DNA from: Floridanema evergladense
GTDB taxonomy: Bacteria > Cyanobacteriota > Cyanobacteriia > Cyanobacteriales > Aerosakkonemataceae
DNA length: 64,000 nt
NCBI RefSeq assembly: GCF_041929205.1
Contig: NZ_JBHFNT010000139.1
Direction: 5' to 3' (one strand)
Shown here piece after piece: positions 34,921-42,881 of the stretch. Positions within the stretch are counted from its first letter, which is position 1. Every line of letters begins with the position of its first letter. The notes under the pieces were generated by a model. That model saw only the letters and a list, made by a program, of their open reading frames with translations. It had not been told where the DNA came from and did not search any database. A program made the position numbers and the translations under genes.

Positions 34921-37128
34921 TTACTTTAGTGCCTGATACATACCTTTAACTTCATCAGCAAGGCGATTTAGTTGTGCGACTACAAAAGTCAAGTCTTGTA
35001 CTTTTTGGGAGTCACTGTTCTGAAGGCTCTCTACATAGTCCTCTGCCAAATCCAAACTTTGATTAAAATCGGGCAGTGGTGCCAGAGCAGTTCCCATTTG
35101 ATAAAAGTGAGTTAAATTTTGCAATGTGTCTGTCACTTGTTGCACAAATCGATCGAATCCGGGAAAGGAATTGGTTGGCTGAAACCGATAAAGATGATAG
35201 CTGAGGCTAGTTACTGTACTGATTAAACTATTGACATTGATGAGTAATGCGATCGATCCCTCCAAATCTCCCTGAAATCGCTTCGGTTCCTGACTCATAC
35301 GTTCAGTAGCAGCCATAGCATTGGCGCTGGCTAATTCAGCTTTGTGGCGCATGACATTACGGGTTTTGAGGCTTTGCTCTTTTCCTTGATAGGCAGATGC
35401 GATCGCTTGAAAATAAGTTAAACTCGCTTGCAGCAACATCGCCATTCGTTTGGGAAGGTAGCGTCGTTGCCAGATAGGCCAAATATAGTAACTAATCACT
35501 ACCAAAATTCCCCCTACCAGAGTATGAAAAATGCGAACTTCTGCAAGATACCAATTTCCAGGTTTGCTGAGATTCAGTACCACAATAACCATCAAAGTGA
35601 GCAGCAGAATAAACAAAGCATAATTCACCAAACGGATCGCACCTGCTAAGAGCGCTACTATGATGACAATTCCCAGAAGTACTCTTAAGTCATGAACGTT
35701 CAAAACTAAACCAGCTGCTAGAATTGCTCCCACAACAGTGCCACTAATTCGCTGTGCAACTCTCTGCATCGTTGCACCATAATCGGGTTTGAGAACAAAC
35801 AGCACCGTTAGCGCAATCCAATATCCTCTGTGCCAATAAAAGCTGGCTGAAACTAACATCGCAAAACTAGCGACTGTAGCTATCCGCAAAGCATGGGAGA
35901 AAGTTACTGATTCAAATGTCCAGTTATTACTTAAAGTTTCCCAAATTGAGAAATTAGGGGAACTAAAGGGAACCGAGTTGATCGAAACAGAAACTTGCTG
36001 TTCACTTTTAAAATCAAGGAGTAGATTAATTGTGGAATTAATCTGTTTGGCTAGGTTTCTTAAGGCGGTAAACAATGTCGGCAAAAAATGGGCGGTTTTC
36101 TCTGACATTTCCCCTAGCTTCGCATCTTGAGAATTTGTCCACTTGCGGCACTTTTTCTCTAATTCTTGCATCTGTTGTTGCACATCATCCAAAATTATCA
36201 GAGTTTCTCTAGTAATCTGCCGACGTTCATCTAAGTCTCTTGACTCCAGCACGTCATCGAGAATTTTCATTGCTTGTGTCAAGGACTGAAGTGCCTGGGT
36301 TAGTTCATGGCGAATTTTTATCAATTCAGGATGTTTCCCTCGTCCGACAATTACTTCAGTAAGGGTAATAATTTCTCTATACATCTCGGTTGCTTTTTGA
36401 ATTAGTAACAGCAACCTTTTACCTTTTTGTTGAAAACCTTTTTGCGATCGCCAAACATTATGCCAAAGTTGGCGAGTTTCTCCGATCGCTATTCCCGCTT
36501 TATACTGTGCTTTAGAAGTAATTGTATCCCATAACTTATCCTCGTCGTTCATCTCCTCTTCCAACACAGTTTCTAGAAACTTCGTCAGGATACGGTAACT
36601 ATTAGCCAAAGATTTCTGAACTGGTCTATAAGGATAGAATACCCATCCACTTAAAGAAAATATTGTTCCCCAAGCACCAGCCAATAAAATTAAACAAAAT
36701 TGTTGTATTGCTAACTCTAAGTTACTAGAAAGGTGAGTCGAAATTAACCAAAAAATCGCAATTACCTGTCCGCTAGCAGTCGCCCCATTACCACACACAC
36801 CAGCAAAGGTAGTAATAAAAATTACGATAAATGTTAATAGAACAACTAGCCAGGGAATTTGATTGCTGAGAATTCCAATCCAGACAACGCTGGCAGAACC
36901 TATTGTAGCGATCGCCATTGCCAAAAATTTATCCCCGTAGCTTCCGGGAATTCCACCGGGAATTAGGGTAATGAAAAAACCTGCCAAAGCTGGCAAGATA
37001 CTCAATTCTATATGTTCAGTATATTGACCAATTAGCAAGGGTAAGGCAAAGGCGATCGCAGCGCGAATGCCGTGAACAATAGTCAAATCATTGAAGTTAG
37101 CGCGAAATAAAGATGAAGTGCTACTCAT
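34921..37128 (-). CDS. FUSC family membrane transporter
   Basis: This 735-residue protein has two hydrophobic halves of about five to six membrane helices (residues 15-170 and 405-530). They are separated by a long helical cytosolic region (175-400, for example LTQALQSLTQAMKILDDVLE), with a helical C-terminal domain (540-735). The second half carries the FUSC motif: YWIALTVLFVLKPDYGATMQ followed by RVAQRISGTVVGAILAA (near 431-465). Family members export aromatic acids or other small organic compounds, but the substrate here is unknown. Its 3' end plus flank is duplicated at 33593. Confidence 0.82.
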   Translation of the reverse strand: MSSTSSLFRANFNDLTIVHGIRAAIAFALPLLIGQYTEHIELSILPALAGFFITLIPGGIPGSYGDKFLAMAIATIGSASVVWIGILSNQIPWLVVLLTFIVIFITTFAGVCGNGATASGQVIAIFWLISTHLSSNLELAIQQFCLILLAGAWGTIFSLSGWVFYPYRPVQKSLANSYRILTKFLETVLEEEMNDEDKLWDTITSKAQYKAGIAIGETRQLWHNVWRSQKGFQQKGKRLLLLIQKATEMYREIITLTEVIVGRGKHPELIKIRHELTQALQSLTQAMKILDDVLESRDLDERRQITRETLIILDDVQQQMQELEKKCRKWTNSQDAKLGEMSEKTAHFLPTLFTALRNLAKQINSTINLLLDFKSEQQVSVSINSVPFSSPNFSIWETLSNNWTFESVTFSHALRIATVASFAMLVSASFYWHRGYWIALTVLFVLKPDYGATMQRVAQRISGTVVGAILAAGLVLNVHDLRVLLGIVIIVALLAGAIRLVNYALFILLLTLMVIVVLNLSKPGNWYLAEVRIFHTLVGGILVVISYYIWPIWQRRYLPKRMAMLLQASLTYFQAIASAYQGKEQSLKTRNVMRHKAELASANAMAATERMSQEPKRFQGDLEGSIALLINVNSLISTVTSLSYHLYRFQPTNSFPGFDRFVQQVTDTLQNLTHFYQMGTALAPLPDFNQSLDLAEDYVESLQNSDSQKVQDLTFVVAQLNRLADEVKGMYQALK

Positions 37129-37148
37129 TTTTGTATTGGGCTAATTTT

Positions 37149-37361
37149 TTAGGAAGTGACGATCGCATTGATCGCACTACCGACGATTATTGAGTAAAAG
37201 AAAAAAGAAATTATGCTATGTAATAACACTAAACAACGAGCGCGATCGGAAGCAGCATTAACATCACTCATCGCATAAGTTAAACCGATCGTAATCACCA
37301 CATCTAAAAAATCGAAATATATAGGTCGATCGACATTATAATTTATAAAATCATAGGAAAC
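37149..37361 (-). pseudogene. C-terminal remnant of a DUF1345-like/ion-channel-like membrane protein
   Basis: An open stretch of about 70 codons without a start reads RPIYFDFLDVVITIGLTYAM and then HSIISFFFYSIIVGSAINAI before the stop at 37149-37151. It aligns with the C-terminus of the intact DUF1345-type gene at 40852: Y-DFL, SDV/SDI, a conserved R, then HSI/HAI--SF--S-I-G---N. The N-terminal helices are missing. The rest of the 37129-37581 gap holds MITE copy 3. Confidence 0.55.
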
Positions 37362-37388
37362 CCTAACTTAGGGGAGTAGGGAAGCAGT

Positions 37389-37499
37389 TAAGCTGTCACG
37401 CATTTAAATCACTTATTAAGATTGCAGGGGAGCAGGGGAGAGAATTAGACCAATTTTCTTCTGTTTCCAAACAATCCAATTTAAATGCGGAACAGCTTA
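37389..37499. mobile_element. MITE-like element, copy 3 (111 bp)
   Basis: It has the same orientation and termini as the 2278 copy, but only two 8-bp G-rich units (37424-37439). TA lies at both edges. It is inserted between the DUF1345-like remnant and the secreted-protein gene. Confidence 0.85.
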
Positions 37500-37581
37500 C
37501 TCCCCGCTCTCCACCATTCGTTATAGGAAAAGTTCAATCAAGATTTACTGACTTTTTTGCTTAGTCTCGATCGCTCTAATA

Positions 37582-37980
37582 TTAGTGACAAATTCCCGTA
37601 TAAGTTTTGCCACCATGTCGAATTTGAATCCCGCTATAGTCACGTGACAAGCTAAAACTAATCGGACTTCCTGCTTGAGATTTTCCGCTATAATTATTGT
37701 TACCTTGATAACTTGTGGAAGCTAATCCGGCAGGTTGCATTTGTCCATTTATGGATTCATTGATAGTAACAGAAATTGGTTGTTTTTTCTGCATAGTATT
37801 GTCATCTATGACAGAGGTATAAAAGTAGATTCTACTACCTTTATCTGTCTTGCCTTTGGCAATACAAATAATGCCATCACTCAAGCTAGGGGACGCTGTT
37901 GCTGTCTCGATCGCAATGCTAGGAAATAGTAAAGTTGTTCCTATCATTATACAACTCAATCTATTAAGAAAATTCAACAT
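37582..37980 (-). CDS. Secreted protein, unknown function
   Basis: This 132-residue protein has a signal peptide (LSCIMIGTTLLFPSIAIETATA) and two cysteines in the mature part (GIICIAKG near 38 and TGICH at the very end) that could bridge the domain. The remainder is polar and beta-prone (SRIYFYTSVIDDN). No family is recognised. It is monocistronic, with AT-rich flanks; the 37981-38274 gap beyond its start shows only a hairpin at 38217. Confidence 0.6.
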   Translation of the reverse strand: MLNFLNRLSCIMIGTTLLFPSIAIETATASPSLSDGIICIAKGKTDKGSRIYFYTSVIDDNTMQKKQPISVTINESINGQMQPAGLASTSYQGNNNYSGKSQAGSPISFSLSRDYSGIQIRHGGKTYTGICH

Positions 37981-38216
37981 AATTCGGCTAGTCCTAGAGA
38001 TAGATAGAGAAAATTTTCAGAGTTATTATATCACAATCAAAATCAAATTTTATTTCTCAAATCTTGAGATAACAAATTAAACTTTTTTGCCATATTAACC
38101 GTTGAAAATTTACAGTTTTTCCTATTAGATAAGCTTACACCAAAAAAGTGAAAAACTGGTTCAAAAATATGAAAGCCGAGTATTTTAAAAGCAAAATTGT
38201 GCTGGTAAAATAACTT

Positions 38217-38244
38217 GTAGAGACGTTGCAAGCAACGTCTCTAC
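38217..38244. repeat. Dispersed 28-bp hairpin
   Basis: GTAGAGACGTTGC and its complement GCAACGTCTCTAC form a near-perfect palindrome with a 2-4 nt loop. This is a common hairpin type in cyanobacterial spacers. It lies 30 bp beyond the stop of the minus-strand P-type ATPase gene and could help end that transcript. Confidence 0.6.
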
Positions 38245-38274
38245 TACAATTAGTCTATTAAGCGTAATCAAAGC

Positions 38275-40692
38275 TTAGAGCGATAGTTCAACGGTGGTTT
38301 TTTTTCCATTACCATTTCCATTCGAGTGATTATTTACTGATTCACTGATTTCAGGAATGTGATAATGACTATGCAAACGTTCCTCTTCTTCTTCAATTTC
38401 CGCAACACTTAAACGATGTCCTAAAGGAGTTACATCACCGGGTCCGAGTAGTGGTCTTAGACCGTTCAATTCTGCTAAAATTGCAGTTCCATTGTTGATG
38501 ACAACTGCGAGAATTGGATCGAGGGCAAAGAGAATACCGGATAGGAGTGCGCCAATATTGGGAACAGCTACGATCGCAGTATTTTGCCAAATAATGTCCA
38601 TCGTATACCGTGCGACTTTAATCGCCATGATCAATCCCCGCAAATCGTTTTCCATCAACACCACATCAGCAGTTTCTCTGGCAATATCCGTTGCACCAGC
38701 AAATGAAATAGACACATCAGCATAAGCTAAAGCCGCAGAATCGTTAATCCCATCTCCACAGAAGGCGACAGTCTTACCTCGATCGTGAATTTCCTTAACT
38801 ACTTCCACTTTCCGTTCTGGGAAAGCTTCCGAATAAACGTTGTTGGGATTGATGCCGAGATTCCCTGCGATCGCATTCGCCACCCGCGTCACATCACCCG
38901 TCAACATATAAGGAGTAACACCCAAACTCTTTAACTCCCGAATCACGTCTTGGCTTTCTTGACGTGGGGGGTCACAATACATCACTACTCCCAAAAGTTT
39001 ACCATCACCTGCCACATAAACCAAGGATTGTCCACTAGTCAAAGCATCAGGAAAACGGCGTTCAAACTCAGTTAAATCAACATTCTCTGTTTTCATGAAT
39101 CGCGGACTACCGACGCGAATCTCAATCCCGTCAATCCGGGCAGCTACACCTAAACCGACTTTGTATTCCCACTCTTCGCAAGTTTTCAAAGTTAATCCGC
39201 GATGGTTTGCACAATGAACGATCGCCTCTGCGATCGGGTGAGTTAAGCGTTGTTCTGCTGTCGCCGCTAATACCAACAGTTCATCTGAGGTAAAGCGATC
39301 GTCCATTACTGCAACGTCATTAACTCCCGCGTGCCCGACAGTTAAAGTCCCGGTTTTATCAAATACTACTGTATCAATTCGGGCGAGAATTTCTATTGCC
39401 CGACCGCTGCGAATCAACACGCCATTTCGCGCCGAGTATGTCAAAGCTGATAAAATCGAAGTCGGCACAGAAACCCGAATCCCTGTACCTAAGTCTAAGG
39501 TTAACAGTGCGATCGCGCGGTTCAAATCGCCACTAAACAAACCTACACTCGTACCGATCAATAGCGTCGGAATTACAGCTTGATTTGCCACCATTGCCGC
39601 ATAGTTCTCAATCCGAGTATCATGCACGGGTGCAGCTTGCATCAAGTTCACAATCACACCTGCACGAGTATTATTTCCGGTGCGTTCGGTTAAAACTCTT
39701 AGTTGTCCATCTGATACCAAAGTAGAAGCAAAGACTTCATCGCCTTCTCGCTTCGTTACCGGAACAGATTCCCCCGTCAGTTTACTTTGATCCACCGATC
39801 CAGTTCCTTGTACCACAATCCCATCTACCGGAATCTGATCGCCAGGGAAGACAATCACATAATCGCCTTCTACAATATCTTTAACCTCGATTTCTATTTC
39901 TTGTCCATCCCGGACGACGATCGCAGTTTTCCCCAAACAATCCAACAAGTTCAACGATGCGCGTTCCGTTCCTCTGGCAGTCAAGTCACGAATCGTTTCT
40001 CCCCCTTCAACTAAACCTACCATGAACGCAGGTGCGAAGTAATGTCCTTGTGCGGTGTGTAGTGCGATCGCTAATCCATCCAAAAAGTCAATAGTTAGTT
40101 GCTTTTCTTCTTGAATCGCTTCGATCGCCCGATGAAATACTGGCATCGCACTAGCGATTACCACCGCACCTATCACAAAACTAGGAATCGGTGCTCCCAG
40201 CAATGCAGCTACACTGAGAACTAATCCAGCAACTGGCAATCCCAACCTTTCTACAAAGTCAATTTCGTTGCTGCTTTCTGACTTTTTCTCACTCTTTTCT
40301 TCGCTGATATATGTTGCTGGAACTTCCGTAATTGCGGCAACTTGAATTGCTTTAAATAATTTTTCTTCTATTTTAATTAAAGGAATAGAAGTATCTTCGG
40401 TGTTATAATTGACTGTTACAGAACTAGCGATCGCGTTAATTTGAAAATCACTCACAAAATCCAATTTTTTTAAAACATATTGGAGTTGATTTACATACTC
40501 ATCGTCATAAAAAAGTTTAGGAATGCGGATACGAAATCTTCCCGCAGTCCAGTGAACTACTTTATAATGAACTGTCTCTACTTGGCAGATTGGGTTGTCA
40601 TTAATTACAGTTTTTTTAGAACCATTAGACCCATTTGAAACAATTGAACTAAAAGTATTTTCACTTAATTTGGCATCGCTAGTAACAGTCAT
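38275..40692 (-). CDS. P1B-type ATPase with cysteine-free HMA2-like domain and no CPx motif
   Basis: This 805-residue P-type ATPase has an N-terminal HMA2-like domain (about 42-115: HYKVVHWTAGRFRIRIPKL, then NAIASSVTVNY) without a CxxC. After two membrane helices comes the actuator loop with LTGES (about 305-309). The phosphorylation motif DKTGTLT has its Asp at 445, HPIAEAIV is near 485, and GDGINDSAA is near 645. Where metal ATPases have CPC, SPC or similar before DKTG, this one reads LDLGTGIRVSVPTSI (D400), with no cysteine. Export or uptake of a hard cation, or of a non-metal substrate, is therefore as likely as soft-metal transport. It is the last of four minus-strand genes. Confidence 0.85.
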   Translation of the reverse strand: MTVTSDAKLSENTFSSIVSNGSNGSKKTVINDNPICQVETVHYKVVHWTAGRFRIRIPKLFYDDEYVNQLQYVLKKLDFVSDFQINAIASSVTVNYNTEDTSIPLIKIEEKLFKAIQVAAITEVPATYISEEKSEKKSESSNEIDFVERLGLPVAGLVLSVAALLGAPIPSFVIGAVVIASAMPVFHRAIEAIQEEKQLTIDFLDGLAIALHTAQGHYFAPAFMVGLVEGGETIRDLTARGTERASLNLLDCLGKTAIVVRDGQEIEIEVKDIVEGDYVIVFPGDQIPVDGIVVQGTGSVDQSKLTGESVPVTKREGDEVFASTLVSDGQLRVLTERTGNNTRAGVIVNLMQAAPVHDTRIENYAAMVANQAVIPTLLIGTSVGLFSGDLNRAIALLTLDLGTGIRVSVPTSILSALTYSARNGVLIRSGRAIEILARIDTVVFDKTGTLTVGHAGVNDVAVMDDRFTSDELLVLAATAEQRLTHPIAEAIVHCANHRGLTLKTCEEWEYKVGLGVAARIDGIEIRVGSPRFMKTENVDLTEFERRFPDALTSGQSLVYVAGDGKLLGVVMYCDPPRQESQDVIRELKSLGVTPYMLTGDVTRVANAIAGNLGINPNNVYSEAFPERKVEVVKEIHDRGKTVAFCGDGINDSAALAYADVSISFAGATDIARETADVVLMENDLRGLIMAIKVARYTMDIIWQNTAIVAVPNIGALLSGILFALDPILAVVINNGTAILAELNGLRPLLGPGDVTPLGHRLSVAEIEEEEERLHSHYHIPEISESVNNHSNGNGNGKKTTVELSL

Positions 40693-40739
40693 GATTTCTC
40701 CTAAAACGCAAAAGAAATTCTGTAAAAATTGGTTTTGGG

Positions 40740-40851
40740 GACTGGGGAAGTTTTGAGTTTTGAGTTAGGAAAATAGTTCTAAGTTAATGAGCTTCCCCTT
40801 GTCCCCTTGTCCCCTTGTCCCCCAGTCCCCAGTCCCCAGTCCCCAACTTTG
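40740..40851. repeat. Low-complexity spacer with short tandem repeats
   Basis: This stretch contains tandem GTTTTGA and GGGGACTG-type units, then CCCCTTGT repeated about three times, then CCCCAGT repeated three times (40795-40848). It lies between the DUF1345-like gene and the ATPase gene and may vary in length between strains. Confidence 0.7.
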
Positions 40852-41559
40852 TTAAACCAAATTAGAGACTAAATTTACGACCAAACCTATGATGCTAGAA
40901 ACATAGATAAAAGAGACGATCGCGTGAACTAAAGTAACGCGACGCATTACTACAGATGTAATTGAAATATCTGAGGTTTGATAGCACATGGCGATCGTAA
41001 ATGAGTAGTAAAGAAAATCCCAGTAATCTGCCAATCCTGGATTAGGAAAATTTAACCCACCTTCATAATTTTTTGGGGCTGATTCTGCAAGGTAGATCTT
41101 CTCTGAAGTCAGTTTTTCTTGATAGTAAATCCGAGCATAGTGAAGGGCAAAATAGGTATGAAGAAACAACCAGGATAAAAAAATCGCCAGCAATGATAGC
41201 CCAATATGAATATTAGCAATTAGTGCTGGTCGATTGTGTGAATTGTTTGAAAGAAGAGCGATCGCAGCTAGGGTGATGGCGGAAAACAGTACAATAAAAC
41301 CCAAGAGTGCTGCATTACTCGGTTCTTCATTTGCTGCCCGCTTCATGGTTGTTTGTGCGGTTGAAACTGTCATCATCAGGATAATCAACCCTAAATCAAC
41401 CGAAACACCCACAACGTAAGCCGCAATCAGCTGAATATCCCGGTAATCAGAGGGTAAAGGTAATAGCCAGTAAGTTAAAAAAGCAACAAAACTAGACAGA
41501 ATCAATCGATTCCTTGCCACAATTAATTTGTTTAATAACGAAAGCTTTTGACTGGACAT
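40852..41559 (-). CDS. DUF1345 family membrane protein
   Basis: This 235-residue protein has five membrane helices; the DFLYYSFTIAMCYQTSDISI segment near 178 is the conserved DUF1345 core and resembles the pore-flanking region of two-helix channels. Start: ATG 41557-41559 (SSQKLSLLNK) is preferred over a TTG three codons upstream. No enzymatic residues are apparent. Its place between the DUF5132-like pair and the ATPase gene, all on the minus strand, argues for a shared role at the membrane. A decayed relative's C-terminus lies at 37149. Confidence 0.8.
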   Translation of the reverse strand: MSSQKLSLLNKLIVARNRLILSSFVAFLTYWLLPLPSDYRDIQLIAAYVVGVSVDLGLIILMMTVSTAQTTMKRAANEEPSNAALLGFIVLFSAITLAAIALLSNNSHNRPALIANIHIGLSLLAIFLSWLFLHTYFALHYARIYYQEKLTSEKIYLAESAPKNYEGGLNFPNPGLADYWDFLYYSFTIAMCYQTSDISITSVVMRRVTLVHAIVSFIYVSSIIGLVVNLVSNLV

Positions 41560-41616
41560 TTTTCCCAACTAATCGCTGACAATTCTTGTTACCCATCCCT
41601 TTACCGCTTGCTTAAA

Positions 41617-42003
41617 TTAGTCGCCCACAATCTCTACTGTCCGAGGTTGAGTTGTGGTATCAGCTGCTTGACGTTCTGTTTTCTTCGTTTCGTAGTCTGC
41701 CTTTGCTTCTGCTACAAAATCCTGAAAAGATTCGTTAGCTTCTGCAATTGTAGTTTGAATATTTTCGATAAAATCCATACCCCAAACCATTGCATCTTTA
41801 GCAAAACCTTTTGCTGTGTCGCCAGCAGAATTGACAGTCTGTGTCACTGGATTTTCTGTAGATTCAGCAGCACTCTCTTCACTTTCTTTGCCAATGATTG
41901 AGTTTAGTGCTCCGATCGCAGGTACTAGCAAAATCGCTCCGATACCTACTGCAATAGCAGCTAATGGTTCAATTCCAAAGAATACTGCTTCGATCGCTTC
42001 CAT
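41617..42003 (-). CDS. DUF5132-like small membrane protein, copy 2
   Basis: This 128-residue protein has an N-terminal hydrophobic hairpin (FFGIEPLAAIAVGIGAILLV) followed by a polar, helical Ala/Glu-rich tail (FIENIQTTIAEANESFQDFV) that looks like a coiled coil in the cytosol. RBS AAGGTGAAG lies before the start. The protein is related to the next gene upstream (FGIEP/LGLEP, AIGVG, AEA-ES-QD---EAK). Anchor-plus-coil layout and linkage to a P-type ATPase recall the PacL partners of mycobacterial CtpC, but no sequence relationship is claimed. Confidence 0.75.
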   Translation of the reverse strand: MEAIEAVFFGIEPLAAIAVGIGAILLVPAIGALNSIIGKESEESAAESTENPVTQTVNSAGDTAKGFAKDAMVWGMDFIENIQTTIAEANESFQDFVAEAKADYETKKTERQAADTTTQPRTVEIVGD

Positions 42004-42065
42004 GATTTATCTTCACCTTAAATTTTTAGAACAACAGGCAGTCTACTGAACTCAAATAGAATTAA

Positions 42066-42389
42066 TTAACTGATTTCGATCTCTTGAGGAACAGCCTCAG
42101 ATCCGCCATTTTCGGCTGCTTTTTGTCTCGCTTTTTTCAGGTCGTTCTTCGCTTCTGTCATCAAATCTTGGACAGATTCTTGGGCTTCCGCAACCGCAGA
42201 TTGAGCATTATCAAAAGCTTGAAAAGCTAATACCATTCCTTCTTTGGCTATAGAACGGGTGCTTTCTGCTAACTTACTACCCGTTGCAGAATCGATCGCC
42301 GCTACCACAGGCGCAGCTACCGCTACACCAACTCCGATCGCTGCCGCTGTTATCGGCTCTAATCCCAATAAGAGTGCTTCCCACTCCAT
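42066..42389 (-). CDS. DUF5132-like small membrane protein, copy 1
   Basis: This is a 108-residue protein. I use ATG 42387-42389 (MEWEALLLGLEP), with a GGAGG ribosome site about 9 nt upstream, rather than the start at 42461, which would add a non-matching 24-residue leader. It has a hydrophobic N-terminal hairpin (ITAAAIGVGVAVAAPVVAAI) followed by a helical tail (NAQSAVAEAQESVQDLMTEA) ending in a Lys/Glu-rich region. It is first in the minus-strand unit, 62 bp before its relative. It is likely an accessory or scaffold to the ATPase at 38275; this is inferred from linkage only. Confidence 0.72.
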   Translation of the reverse strand: MEWEALLLGLEPITAAAIGVGVAVAAPVVAAIDSATGSKLAESTRSIAKEGMVLAFQAFDNAQSAVAEAQESVQDLMTEAKNDLKKARQKAAENGGSEAVPQEIEIS

Positions 42390-42881
42390 TTGACCAACCT
42401 CCACAATCAGAATTCTCAAAAGTACATAAAGTAATGTAACCGATAACTCAATCAAACTCAATCATTATTCAAGGAATCCGATCTCAGGTTATGACCATAA
42501 TTATCTATTAGACATCTCCAAAAAATAAACTCAAAGGCAGGCAGGATGCTTACCCCACAAAAGTTACTGGAGAGGTCTATTGCATCCGATCCTCAGAAAA
42601 AATTTTCCTGAATTTCTGCTGATGCTAACCGAAGCTTATCAGACAAAAGTGACAAACTTGTGCAAAATTATTGATATTAAATTGAGCGGGAAAAATCGAG
42701 AAAGTTTAATTTTTTTTGGTTGCCAAATGACTAAGTTTCTGATAGAATTTTTAATCAAAAATCAAACATACTAATCCTAGCAGATTTGTTAGGTTTGGGA
42801 ATTTTTCTAGGTAATAAATAGATCGTAGACCGCTCAAAGTTGGTGAGTATTGTCTTGAAAAAGTAACAATGTAGAGATGTT
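42390..42881. promoter_or_regulatory. Divergent intergenic region of the HMA2 locus
   Basis: This gap separates the minus-strand unit (DUF5132-like to ATPase) from the plus-strand unit (HMA2/EcsC-like to kinase), so it must hold both promoters. AAAAGTGACAAACTTGTGCAAA at 42645-42666 recurs with one mismatch at 44179-44200, upstream of the second HMA2/EcsC-like gene, and may be a shared control site or a relic of gene duplication. The rest is AT-rich. A 64-codon ORF here does not look like a gene. Confidence 0.5.

Noticed and set aside
42580..42774. 64-codon ORF in the divergent HMA2-locus intergenic region
   Set aside because: AT-rich, no ribosome site, and it overlaps the 22-bp motif that recurs at 44179.
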